NCBI GenBank assembly: GCA_947259925.1
Contig: CAMYOG010000033.1
Span: 1-52,676 of the forward strand
Length of the DNA: 52,676 nucleotides
Direction: 5' to 3'
Origin: Thermoanaerobaculia bacterium
Lineage (GTDB): Bacteria; Acidobacteriota; Thermoanaerobaculia; Multivoradales; JAHEKO01
Shown here: one piece after another, positions 29,116 through 37,823 of the stretch
Layout of the letters: every line of letters begins with the position of its first letter
How positions within the stretch are numbered: the first letter of the stretch is position 1
Notes under the pieces: generated by a model
Seen by the model: the letters and a program-made list of their open reading frames with translations, nothing else
Database searches by the model: none
What the model was told of the DNA's origin: nothing
Translations under genes and position numbers: made by a program

Positions 29116-30986
29116 CGGGCGCGCAGCTCCAGGACGATCGACTCCGCCGGATCGGCTATGGCGAGGTGGGTCTCGGGGGAGCCCTTGCGACCGGCGACCA
29201 CCGCGGTCAGCCGTGGCTCGAGGAGCGCCTCGGGCGAGAAGCCCAGGGCGGTCTGGAGCTTGTGCAGGGTCTCCAGGTGCTCGCCGACGGCGGGAGTCTG
29301 CACGATCACGCAGAACCAGTCGCCGACGGCGATCTTGTCGATGAAGCCGTTCAGGCCGAGCACCTTCGGATCGTCGGACCAGGCGGTCTCGAGCTCGAAC
29401 GGGATCACGCCCCGGCTACGCCGCGAGTTCCCCTCGATCACCGCGAACTCGATCGGTGCGGGCTCGTCGCCGATCAGCCGATGCTCCGCCGAGACCTCGA
29501 TCCGCAGGACGCCGTCCGCACCCGGAACGACCTTCAGGCGGTCGATCGGCCAGCGCGTACCGCTCACGAAGTAGTCCGAGAGTGGGTCCTCGTTCTGCCA
29601 GCGCTGGACGTAGTCGACCTGGTAGCGGTCGAAGAACCTCTTGACCCGCCGGCCCCGGAAGTAGAGCGGCCGGTCGTCCAGAATCGCGTACTCCTCGTCG
29701 AAGACCTCGCGGGCGGTCAGAAAGTGCAGGTTGCGCTCCTCTTCGAGGTGCAGGCCGAAACGGTGGTAGTTGTTGAGCTGCTTCGCCTTGTATCCGGGAC
29801 CCCGGTAGGCGACGACGTAGGCGTCGCGGCCGGCCGCGGCCACCAGGAGGGTGCGATCGTACTCGTTCTCGTCGATCCGCAGCGCGCGGAAGTTGAGCGT
29901 TGCCGTCAGCGCCAACACGGCCGCCCAGACGACCAGGGCCGCGACCCGGAGGCTGCGGCGCTCGATCGCCCGGCCGGTGCCGATCGCGGCGAGACCGCCG
30001 ACCATTACCCAGGCGGGTGTCAGGTAGGCCTCCCAGTCGCCGATGTGGTACGCGGCGATGAACGCGGTCGGCGCCAGGATCCCCAGGACCAGGTACCAGC
30101 GCAGCGATTGGCGCCGCTTGAACGAGCTGACGACCCCGGCGATCGCCAGCAACAGGGCGACCGGGCCGAGCTGCCGGGCGGTCTCGATCGGCGCTCCACT
30201 CAGCCGGCCGACCAGCTCGCCTTCGCCCCGGCGGAGCAGGTTCTTGCTGGTGAATCGATCGCCGCTCATGCTGTCCGCCAGCCGATTCAGGTCGGCCTCG
30301 CGGCCGATCCCTTCGACGAACGGTGCGTCGCTGTGCGAGCGCCAGAGGACGTACCCGTACTGCGCCAGGCTCAGGGTGATGCCGATCAGGGTGATCGCGA
30401 TCACCCGTCGGCGGAAGAGCTGCCGGCCCGCGGTCGCGAAGAGGACGATCGCCAGACCGGGCAGCAACGTGATCATCATCGGGTGGTTGCCGAAGCTGAA
30501 GGCGTAGAGGACGAGCAGCGCCAGGAGCCAGCGGTCGGAGCGTTCGCGGGCGAAGACACAGGCGGCCCAGGAGACCACCGCCACCCACAGCAGGTGGAGC
30601 GAGTAGACCTCGGCTTCGGTGGAGTAGCTCCAGATCGTACGTGCCAGCAGTACGGTCCAGGCGGCGAGGATCGCCGGCACGACCCGGCCACCCAGCTCCC
30701 GATAGAGCAGGTACAGGAAGGCACCGGCGGCGAGCGCGAAGACCGCCGAGAGCAGATTCACCTGCGTCGCCAGGTCCATCGGCAGCGGCAGGCGGGTCCA
30801 CAGGAAGTTGAGCATCACGTACTGCGGGTAGCCGGGCTGGTGCGGTACGCCGAGGACCTCGCCGATGTACTGGAACTTCGCTGAGTCGCCGGTGTTGCCG
30901 CGCCCCCCGACGCCCGGGAAGAGGGTCCACCAGTAGAGAATCGCGGGCACAATCAAGACCGCGGCGATGACGGATCTACGGGACAC
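29112..30986 (-). CDS. DUF2723-type polytopic membrane protein
   Basis: The 624-residue protein has about ten transmembrane helices in the first ~370 residues followed by a large soluble domain. The N-terminal loop GNTGDSAKFQYIGEVLGVPH and QPGYPQY matches the DUF2723/O-mannosyltransferase-like pattern with an aspartate early in the first loop. Such GT-C-like proteins may transfer sugars from lipid carriers. The frame stays open upstream to 31205 through a palindromic repeat, so I chose the GTG at 30986, just before the first helix; no good ribosome-binding site supports it. Confidence 0.78.
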   Translation of the reverse strand: MSRRSVIAAVLIVPAILYWWTLFPGVGGRGNTGDSAKFQYIGEVLGVPHQPGYPQYVMLNFLWTRLPLPMDLATQVNLLSAVFALAAGAFLYLLYRELGGRVVPAILAAWTVLLARTIWSYSTEAEVYSLHLLWVAVVSWAACVFARERSDRWLLALLVLYAFSFGNHPMMITLLPGLAIVLFATAGRQLFRRRVIAITLIGITLSLAQYGYVLWRSHSDAPFVEGIGREADLNRLADSMSGDRFTSKNLLRRGEGELVGRLSGAPIETARQLGPVALLLAIAGVVSSFKRRQSLRWYLVLGILAPTAFIAAYHIGDWEAYLTPAWVMVGGLAAIGTGRAIERRSLRVAALVVWAAVLALTATLNFRALRIDENEYDRTLLVAAAGRDAYVVAYRGPGYKAKQLNNYHRFGLHLEEERNLHFLTAREVFDEEYAILDDRPLYFRGRRVKRFFDRYQVDYVQRWQNEDPLSDYFVSGTRWPIDRLKVVPGADGVLRIEVSAEHRLIGDEPAPIEFAVIEGNSRRSRGVIPFELETAWSDDPKVLGLNGFIDKIAVGDWFCVIVQTPAVGEHLETLHKLQTALGFSPEALLEPRLTAVVAGRKGSPETHLAIADPAESIVLELRAR

Positions 30987-31094
30987 TTCGTTTGGGGGAG
31001 TCGGCGGGTCTGCCGGATGGCTTGCTGCGTTCGGCCTTCGAGGTGGCGAGGTTGGGAGACCTCGCGACGACGCCGGCGATCTTATCGCAGTCGT

Positions 31095-31294
31095 CGTCGC
31101 CGGGTAGTGGTACGGAAAGGGCCAGCGCACCCCCTCCGGGGCTGGCTCGCGCCCCTTCTGAACGAGGAGCACGAGAGAGCCTTGCCAGGCGACGAGGCCT
31201 GGCAAGTCTCCTCTTGTGGTGACGGAGTGGGGGCGCTGCGCTTCAGGCCCCGTCTGGGGTGCGCTGGCCCTTTCCGTACCACTACCCAGCGACG
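31095..31294. repeat. 200-bp nested palindrome with 39-bp terminal inverted repeats
   Basis: The outer arms 31095-31133 and 31256-31294 are reverse complements at 38 of 39 positions, including a perfect 32-bp core (31102-31133 with 31256-31287). In the centre CTTGCCAGGC and GCCTGGCAAG (31181-31190, 31197-31206) form another perfect 10-bp stem around a 6-base loop. It holds no credible gene. The form fits a MITE or large REP-type element inserted between two minus-strand genes. No target-site duplication is evident. Confidence 0.8.
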
Positions 31295-31302
31295 GGAGGG
31301 AG

Positions 31303-32631
31303 TTACGGAGCCCCGATCCGGGCGATCACGTCCTGGTTCACCAGCCGGATCCGCCGGGGATCGTGCTTTTCGTCGAGCCAGATCACTCGCTGGCGCCCCA
31401 GTTCCTTCTCCAGACTCCTGACCGCCCGTTTGAGCTCCGGATACTGGAAGATCGGGGTCGCTTCGGGCCAGCCCTCCGGAGGTGCGCTCGAGCCTATGTG
31501 CCAGACGTACAGAGGCACCGCCAACCTGCGCAGGTAGTCGGTGGCCACCTCAGGTCCGATGGTGCTGAAGTCGCGGGTCTCGTCGCCGGTCACCAGGACC
31601 ACGGCACGCCGCCGTTTGCCGCTCGCCGCCTGCAGACCCGCGGTAGCGACCGCGTCGCTCAGGCGCGGCTGGGGAGTCGGGCTGCTGATCCTGAAGCGCT
31701 GCCAGAGCGCCCAGTAGACGCCCATGTCCTGGGTCAGGGAGGGGGAGAGCAGGAACGTCTCGAACGACAGCTTGCCGCGGCTCACCCGCGTCGCTCGGGG
31801 CGACATCAGGCGGAGTCGGTAGTGCTTGGGCAGCGACAGCGCCGTCTTCATGCGCGCCGAGTCGGGGGATATCGGGAAGTTGCCGCCGCCGTAGGTGCCG
31901 CCGCCGGCGTAGCCCAGGCCATCGAGCCTGCTCATGACCGAGGCCACCCCCTCGGAGCGTACGAAGACGACCTCCACCGGCCCCTTCTCGACCGCGACCA
32001 CCCTGAGCGGCTCACCATCGAGCGAGAACCAGCCCGCGATCTCTTCGGAGCCGAGCGAGCGCTTCCGGCCGATCAGGGAGACGAGGACGGCGGTCAGCTG
32101 GTCGCTGGTCTCGGCGAAATAGACGCCGCCGAAGCTCGTCTGAGCGTGGGCTCTAGCGCCGCCGGGGAACCCGACATCCGCCTGCACCAGATGGAAGCTC
32201 TTGGTGTCGACCTGGGGGAGTCCGAAGCGATGCGGTTCGAGCTCGAGCATCCGCTCGCCGTCGAGGGTGACGTGGACCTCTTCCGGTCGCGCGAACTCGG
32301 TGCTCTGCCACTCGACCCGGACCGCGATCGGTCTGCCGCTTTCATCCCGCTCGAGCAGTAGCTCGACCTCGGCCTGCGGTCGAGGGACGTTGATGGCCTG
32401 AGCCGTGCGGTCGAGCTCGTTGCCGTCGGAGTCGAAGGCGACGGCCTCCAGCTCGCGAAAGGCCAGGTCGTCGCCGAAGTCGACCTCGGCTCGCCACGGC
32501 TCGCCTTCGAGCCGGGCCACCGCCGCGTCGTCCAATCGCAGCTCGACCGCCGCCACCGCGGTGTTGACCATCACCTCGACCTCATGCGGGCCGACCAGCA
32601 GTCCGAGAAAGAGCGTGAGGAACCGGACCAT
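31303..32631 (-). CDS. VWFA-related secreted protein
   Basis: The 442-residue protein has a short N-terminal hydrophobic segment, a beta-rich region and a C-terminal half like the acidobacterial VWFA-related family: SDAVATAGLQAASGKRRRAV, VLVTGDETRDFSTIG and YLRRLAVPLYVWHIG. The N-terminal vWA metal motif is not evident, so it may be a structural or adhesive variant. I chose the ATG at 32631, 5 bp after the transaminase stop; the frame continues upstream only as antisense of other genes. Confidence 0.72.
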   Translation of the reverse strand: MVRFLTLFLGLLVGPHEVEVMVNTAVAAVELRLDDAAVARLEGEPWRAEVDFGDDLAFRELEAVAFDSDGNELDRTAQAINVPRPQAEVELLLERDESGRPIAVRVEWQSTEFARPEEVHVTLDGERMLELEPHRFGLPQVDTKSFHLVQADVGFPGGARAHAQTSFGGVYFAETSDQLTAVLVSLIGRKRSLGSEEIAGWFSLDGEPLRVVAVEKGPVEVVFVRSEGVASVMSRLDGLGYAGGGTYGGGNFPISPDSARMKTALSLPKHYRLRLMSPRATRVSRGKLSFETFLLSPSLTQDMGVYWALWQRFRISSPTPQPRLSDAVATAGLQAASGKRRRAVVLVTGDETRDFSTIGPEVATDYLRRLAVPLYVWHIGSSAPPEGWPEATPIFQYPELKRAVRSLEKELGRQRVIWLDEKHDPRRIRLVNQDVIARIGAP

Positions 32632-32636
32632 CGCCG

Positions 32637-33512
32637 TCAGGTCTCGGTCGATACCTCGGCGGCAGGTACACCTGCGCCGACCGATTCGAGCTCGTAGCGT
32701 TCGTTGGCGTCGGCCAGACGTCGGGTCCAGACGCCCGCTTCGCCGTCGCCGATCGGTCGCCCGTCCATCTCGACCACCGGCTGCACCCCGGTCAGGGTGC
32801 CGCACAGGAGCGCTTCGCGCCACTCCTCGCGCTCGGCCAGGAGCGGCGCTCGTTCGACCACTGCGATGCCTTCCTCGTCGGCGAACTCGAGCAGGAGCTG
32901 GCGCGTCACCCCGGGCAGGATCCGCCGGTCCGCCGGATGGGTCTCGAGGACCTCGCCGCGCCGCACGAAGAAGTTGTTCTGGCCGCCTTCGCGCACTTCG
33001 CCTCCCTCGCTGACGAAGACGACCTCGTCGACGCCCTCGTCCGTGGCCGCCATCTTGCCCAAGACGGTGGCGATCAGGCTGGTGGTCTTGATGTCGCAGT
33101 GGCCCCAGCGGCGGTCGGGCCGGGTGACGACGCGGATCGGGCGTCCCGCCGGGGGCGCGAAGTCGAACTCCGAGGGGAGAATGAAGAGGGTCGGCTTCAT
33201 CCCCGGGGGCGGCAGGTGGGTACGAGCTGCTACGCCGCGGGTGACCTGGAGATAGACGAAGCCGCTCTCGAGCTCCGCCGCCGCCACCAGCTCGCTGCAG
33301 GCGTCGGCGAGACCGGGGGGCTCGGCGATGCCTACCCGCTCCAAGGTCCGGGTCAGCCGATCTATGTGCGCCTCGAGCTCGAAGACCCGGCCGCCGCGCA
33401 CCTTCATCACCTCGTAGAGGGCATCGCCGAAGACGAACCCGCGATCCAGAGGGTGGATGCGCGCGTCGGCGATCGGCAGGATGCGCCCGTCGAGGTGACA
33501 GAGGTCCTTCAC
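32637..33512 (-). CDS. Class IV aminotransferase, D-amino-acid transaminase-like
   Basis: The 291-residue PLP enzyme matches fold-type IV transaminases: DRGFVFGDALYEVMKVRGG at the N-terminus, the Schiff-base lysine K142 in CDIKTTSLIATVLGK, EGGQNNFFV and ILPGVTRQLLLE. The first motif and the DIK context are closer to D-alanine/D-amino-acid transaminase than to IlvE, though substrate range is not fixed by these. It may supply D-Ala/D-Glu for peptidoglycan. It starts with GTG. Confidence 0.86.
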   Translation of the reverse strand: MKDLCHLDGRILPIADARIHPLDRGFVFGDALYEVMKVRGGRVFELEAHIDRLTRTLERVGIAEPPGLADACSELVAAAELESGFVYLQVTRGVAARTHLPPPGMKPTLFILPSEFDFAPPAGRPIRVVTRPDRRWGHCDIKTTSLIATVLGKMAATDEGVDEVVFVSEGGEVREGGQNNFFVRRGEVLETHPADRRILPGVTRQLLLEFADEEGIAVVERAPLLAEREEWREALLCGTLTGVQPVVEMDGRPIGDGEAGVWTRRLADANERYELESVGAGVPAAEVSTET

Positions 33513-33636
33513 CCCTCGATTCTAGCCTGCGCGCCAGCCGCTGGTGGACGTCGGTCGAGTGGCGCAGTCCACTGCATGTCGAGCCCGATTTGCATAGCTT
33601 GCGCCTGGAGTTTGGTGGAGGTGTGGAGGTCCCTTC

Positions 33637-34881
33637 ATGTCCCGTGTTTCTCCTCTCTTCTGGAGCCTCTGCATGTCGACGCTGCTGCTCGCATGCTCGG
33701 CGTTCGCCGCCCCCAGGAGCGGCCAGGTGATCGTCGACCCCGACAATCCCAGCTGGCTCAAGTACCACGACGGCGGACCCTATTTCCTCGCCGGACCGGG
33801 TGACCCGGAAGGCTTTCTCTATCGCGGGCGGCTGAACGAGGACGGCACCCGCAAGGGTGACCAGCGCAAGCTGATCCGCAAGCTGGCCAGGTCGGGGGCG
33901 AACTCGATCTACCTGATGGCGATCCGCTCGCACGGTGGCGACGGCGACTCGACCGAGAACCCGTTCCGCGGTCACCGGCCCGAGAACGGGCTCAACCGCA
34001 AGGTCCTCCGGCAGTGGAACAAGTGGTTCAAGCGGATGGACCGCCACGGCATCACCATCTTCTTCATCTTCTACGACGACGGCACCGAGCCCTGGCGGAC
34101 CGGTGACAGCGTCGGCCCCGAGGAGCGGGCGTTCATCCGCGCGATGGTCGACGAGTTCGGCCATCACCGCCACCTGATCTGGGTCGTCGCCGAGGAGTAT
34201 CAGGAGCGCTTCAGCCCGCTTCGGGTCTCCAGGATCGCCGCCGAGATCAAGGCCGCCGACAGCCGCCGACACCCGGTCGCGGTACACAAGCTCAACGGCT
34301 TGAAGTTCGACGAGTTCGCCAACGACCCGAACCTCGATCAGTTCGCCATCCAGTTTCACGCCCGTGACCCCGAGGATCAGCACAACGGAATGTCGCTCGC
34401 CTTCAAGGAAGCCGGCGGCCGCTACAACCTGAACATGGCCGAGGCACCGGACTGGGGGAGCGGCGAGATCGCGCGCAAGAAGGCCTGGGCCGTGGCGATG
34501 GGCGGCGCCTACGTGATGGCGTTCGAGATGGACATCGCGACCACGCCCGCGCAGGACCTGAGGGACCTGGGCCGCTTGCGCCGATTCATGGAGTCGACCG
34601 AGTTCAACACCATGGAGCCGCGTGACGAGCTGGCCCGCGACGAGACGCTCTACCTGCTGGCCAACCCAGGATCGAGCTATATCGCCTACGCCGATCGCGG
34701 CGACGGACCGCTGGGAGTCGCGGACGTCCACCGGGGCGAGTACGAGTTCCGCTGGCTCGACACTGTGAGCGGCGAGAAGGTCAGCGAGAGCCGCTCCCTG
34801 GCGGCCGGTGCCCACTCGTTCGAGCGGCCGTCGACGATCGGGGCCGAAGCGGCCCTCTACCTGGTGCGACTGGCCGACTGA
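33637..34881 (+). CDS. Secreted glycoside-hydrolase-like protein
   Basis: The 414-residue protein has a signal peptide ending near SAFAAPRSG, a TIM-barrel-like core and a C-terminal beta domain. YFLAGPGDPEGFLYRG, the IWVVAEEYQER strand (with candidate acid/base glutamates) and NMAEAPDWGSG resemble clan A glycosidases of the DUF4038 type, and the tail LLANPGSSYIAYADRG...EYEFRWLDTVSG resembles the collagen-binding-like beta domain found after them. Polysaccharide target unknown. The 124-bp upstream gap has no clear promoter. Confidence 0.72.
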   Translation: MSRVSPLFWSLCMSTLLLACSAFAAPRSGQVIVDPDNPSWLKYHDGGPYFLAGPGDPEGFLYRGRLNEDGTRKGDQRKLIRKLARSGANSIYLMAIRSHGGDGDSTENPFRGHRPENGLNRKVLRQWNKWFKRMDRHGITIFFIFYDDGTEPWRTGDSVGPEERAFIRAMVDEFGHHRHLIWVVAEEYQERFSPLRVSRIAAEIKAADSRRHPVAVHKLNGLKFDEFANDPNLDQFAIQFHARDPEDQHNGMSLAFKEAGGRYNLNMAEAPDWGSGEIARKKAWAVAMGGAYVMAFEMDIATTPAQDLRDLGRLRRFMESTEFNTMEPRDELARDETLYLLANPGSSYIAYADRGDGPLGVADVHRGEYEFRWLDTVSGEKVSESRSLAAGAHSFERPSTIGAEAALYLVRLAD

Positions 34882-34890
34882 CCGAGTCGG

Positions 34891-35439
34891 TTAGTCGGAG
34901 GCCAGGGTTCCGGTCGGGAAGCGGATGAAGTTGCCGTCGACCCAGACGATGTCCTCGTCGTAGTTGGTCGCGACAAACGGACCGACCGGATACGGGTTCG
35001 TGGTCGGTCCTTCGACCCGGTCGCGGCCGGTGCTGCGCAGGCCGAAGGTCGGTGTCGCCGCCACGTTGCCCGCCCACATGAACTCGTAGTCGCCGCCCCA
35101 GCCATCCTTGTCCGGCACCGTCACGATGTAGTTCATGCCGCCGCGACGGAGCAGCTCGGACAACTCGTTCGGTGTCAGCGTGTCGGGCAGCGCGCTCATA
35201 TCGAAGGTCTGCGACGACGAGCCGGCGGCCGAGGCCGAGAGCTGATCGGTGACCCAGGAGAACCAGGCGGTGCCGACCGCACGGACGTCGTTGACGGTCC
35301 GCTTCTGCTTGGCCTTCTGGAGAGAGTCCATCAGGTTCGGGATGATGATCGCGACCACGATCCCGATGATCACGACCACCAACAGGACTTCGATGAGAGT
35401 GAAGCCTCTGGCGCCCTGGGAGTTCCTCGCTAGCCGCAT
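34891..35439 (-). CDS. Type II secretion-type pseudopilin (GspG-like)
   Basis: The 182-residue protein has the prepilin leader cut before phenylalanine in ARG-FTLIEVLLVVVIIGI, a Glu at position 5 of the mature chain and the long hydrophobic helix, then a C-terminal globular domain with DGWGGDYEFMW that recalls the GspG calcium region. No other secretion genes are in the window, so it is an orphan major-pseudopilin-like protein. AAAGGAG lies 10 bases before the ATG. Confidence 0.87.
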   Translation of the reverse strand: MRLARNSQGARGFTLIEVLLVVVIIGIVVAIIIPNLMDSLQKAKQKRTVNDVRAVGTAWFSWVTDQLSASAAGSSSQTFDMSALPDTLTPNELSELLRRGGMNYIVTVPDKDGWGGDYEFMWAGNVAATPTFGLRSTGRDRVEGPTTNPYPVGPFVATNYDEDIVWVDGNFIRFPTGTLASD

Positions 35440-35675
35440 CGCCCGCTGCTCCTTTCCTTGCGCTGGGGTGAGAGCACGGGCCGTGCCAGGTCGAGAAAGA
35501 CACGAAAAGCTATATTTCTAGGGCCGAATCGCCGACCAGCTGACACCCGGCGCCGACCGGACTGACGCTCAATGTCAGTGTTCTTCCAGGCACTACGACG
35601 GATCTGCAGGCCAAGGCGCCTCCTGCGAGTAGTCGCCGCTATACTGGCTGGCACCCCCTGCGAAGAGGAGATGGC

Positions 35676-37814
35676 ATGACCGTCAGAGGTTTCCTGGTCC
35701 GATGTTCGCTACTCGCCCTGGTCGTTGGCGCCCCTGCCCTAGCCCAGCAGAGCACGTTTCAAGACGTCACCGACGTGCTGGTGATCGAGGTTCCGGTCCA
35801 GGTGACCCGGGACGGCAAGCCGGTGCGCGGCCTCACCGCCAAGAACTTCGAGCTTCTGGCGGGCGGCAAGAAGCAGCAGCTGGTCGGATTCCAGGAGGTC
35901 GACCTCGGGCGGATCGAGGGTGTACCGGCCTCCGACCAGGTCGAGATGCTGCCGGTCGTCGCGCGGCGGCACTTCCTCTTCCTGTTCGACCTGTCGTTCG
36001 CGCGGCCGGCGGGCATTCTGAAAGCACAGGCGGCGGCGCAGCGACTCGCGCTCGAGAGACTCCACCCCAGCGACCTGGTCGGCGTGGCGACCTACCAGGA
36101 ATCGACCGGAGCCAAGCTGCTGCTCGGATTCACCTCGGATCGCCGGCAGATCGATCTCGCGCTTGCCACTCTTGGCTACGTGGATCCATCGGAGCGGGTG
36201 AACGATCCGCTCGGCATCGTGATGGCGGACTACCAGGTCTATATGGAGCGGTTCGGCGGCTATGAGAGCGACCTTTCGAGAACCACCCCTTTTGGCATCG
36301 CCCTGATCCCCGACGCCCAGTGGCTCAACAACATGAAGGACATGGTGTCGATGTCCGGGCGCGCCAACCGCGATCAGGTACGCAACCAGATCCTGGATCT
36401 GAGCCGCTCGCTGACCGAGCTGGCCGAGAACCTGGCGAGCGTCGACGGTCGCAAGTACCTGGTCTTTTTCTCCGAGGGATTCGACAGCTCGAGTCTCCTC
36501 GGGACCGACGACAGCGAGCGCATTCAAGAGCTCAACAAGGAGGCTTCGTACGGTCTGCTCTGGAGAGTCGACAGCGATGAGCGGTTCGGGGACGTTGCGA
36601 CCCAACAGGGTGTGTTCGACATGCTCGACCAGTTCCGCAAGTGTGACTGCACGATCGAGGCGGTCGATATCGGTGGAATCCGCGCGGATGGTGAGTTCGA
36701 GGCTCGCGCCAGCGGTGAGCAGAGCCTCTTCGTCATGGCCGATCAGACGGGCGGTGAGCTCTACCGCAACTACAACGACCTGGGCGAGGCGATGGCAACG
36801 ATGCTGGAACGAACCAGTGTCACCTACCTGCTCTCCTGGCAGCCGAAGGAGGCGGGCGTTCCCGGTCAGTTCTATCCGATCAGGGTCAAGCTGAAGGGCG
36901 GCCCGAAGGGATCCCGGGTTGTCCACCGTCCTGGCTACTACGCACCACGCTCCTATGTGCAGTTGGACGCCGATGAGCGCCGCCTGCAGACGATCGAGCT
37001 GCTCATGGAGGGGCGTGAGGGCGGTGCTCTCGACGCCGCGCTGTTCACGGCGCCGTTCCTGGGTGCTTCCGGAGACAGCAAGGTCCTCACGCTGATCGAG
37101 ATCGAAGGCTATTCGCTCCTGCGCGGCCATCGGGAATCGGTCCTGCCGACCGAGGTCTTCGCCTACGCCCTGGATGCGGATGGGTCGGTCGCCGATTTCC
37201 TCGGCCAGGCGGTGACCTTCGATCTACAGAAGGTTCGGCCGGCTCTCGACAACCGTGGCTTCAAGTTCTTCGGACGTCTCGACCTCGATCCGGGCGAGTA
37301 CGAGATCCGAGTCGTGGTGCGCAACGTCGTGACCGGGGCGACGGCGACCCGTATCTCGCGGGTGACCGTGCCGGCCTTCGACATGGCCGAATCGACCCTG
37401 CTGCCGCCGTTCTTCGTCGAGCCGGAGGGCTCGTGGCTGGTCGGTGAGGAGAAGCAGGATCACCTCGGGGCGGACGACTATCCGCTCACGATCGGTGGCC
37501 GCGACGTGATCCCGGCCGCGCGGCCCTACCTGCCGAGCTCCTCTCAGGTGCCGGTACTACTGGTCGGCTACAACCTCGGCCGCGGCGCCCTGAGCACTGC
37601 CTGCCGGCTGGAGCCGGTCACCGGCGGCGATCCGATCGACCTCGATCTGACGGTGGAGCGGCGGACCGAGACCGACGTCCCGGGCGTCGAGCGCCTGGCC
37701 GCGCGCATCACGACCGGCTCCGCCGACCCGGGTGAGTACCGGATGGTGGTCACCCTGAGCGACGACGCGACCGGTCAGGCGGTGACCAGCGAGCTGCCGG
37801 TCCGGATCTACTGA
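35676..37814 (+). CDS. VWFA-related protein of acidobacterial type
   Basis: The 712-residue exported protein begins with a Sec signal (cleavage near ALAQQ) and the family opening IEVPVQVTRDGKPVRGLTAK. A vWA domain (~95-400) has LFLFDLSFARP, where D105 and S107 are kept but the third MIDAS serine is lost, and YLVFFSEGFDSSSLLG. The rest (~430-712) is beta-rich. Such proteins are abundant in Acidobacteriota and have no established function. GAGGAG precedes the ATG. The 236-bp upstream region, shared with the divergent pseudopilin, shows a TATACT box at 35640 without a good -35. Confidence 0.85.
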   Translation: MTVRGFLVRCSLLALVVGAPALAQQSTFQDVTDVLVIEVPVQVTRDGKPVRGLTAKNFELLAGGKKQQLVGFQEVDLGRIEGVPASDQVEMLPVVARRHFLFLFDLSFARPAGILKAQAAAQRLALERLHPSDLVGVATYQESTGAKLLLGFTSDRRQIDLALATLGYVDPSERVNDPLGIVMADYQVYMERFGGYESDLSRTTPFGIALIPDAQWLNNMKDMVSMSGRANRDQVRNQILDLSRSLTELAENLASVDGRKYLVFFSEGFDSSSLLGTDDSERIQELNKEASYGLLWRVDSDERFGDVATQQGVFDMLDQFRKCDCTIEAVDIGGIRADGEFEARASGEQSLFVMADQTGGELYRNYNDLGEAMATMLERTSVTYLLSWQPKEAGVPGQFYPIRVKLKGGPKGSRVVHRPGYYAPRSYVQLDADERRLQTIELLMEGREGGALDAALFTAPFLGASGDSKVLTLIEIEGYSLLRGHRESVLPTEVFAYALDADGSVADFLGQAVTFDLQKVRPALDNRGFKFFGRLDLDPGEYEIRVVVRNVVTGATATRISRVTVPAFDMAESTLLPPFFVEPEGSWLVGEEKQDHLGADDYPLTIGGRDVIPAARPYLPSSSQVPVLLVGYNLGRGALSTACRLEPVTGGDPIDLDLTVERRTETDVPGVERLAARITTGSADPGEYRMVVTLSDDATGQAVTSELPVRIY

Positions 37815-37823
37815 GGCTGGTGG

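Noticed and set aside
29166..30884. 572-codon plus-strand frame across the DUF2723 gene
   Set aside because: Antisense of a well-supported membrane protein; the translation is low-complexity, rich in charged residues and not a known fold.
30987..31205. N-terminal extension of the DUF2723 protein through the palindrome
   Set aside because: The extra residues are repeat-derived and not membrane-like; the GTG at 30986 leads straight into the first helix.
32632..34815. Very long minus-strand extension upstream of the VWFA gene
   Set aside because: It runs antisense to the secreted glycosidase gene and out of frame through the transaminase; the ATG at 32631 gives a coherent signal and protein.
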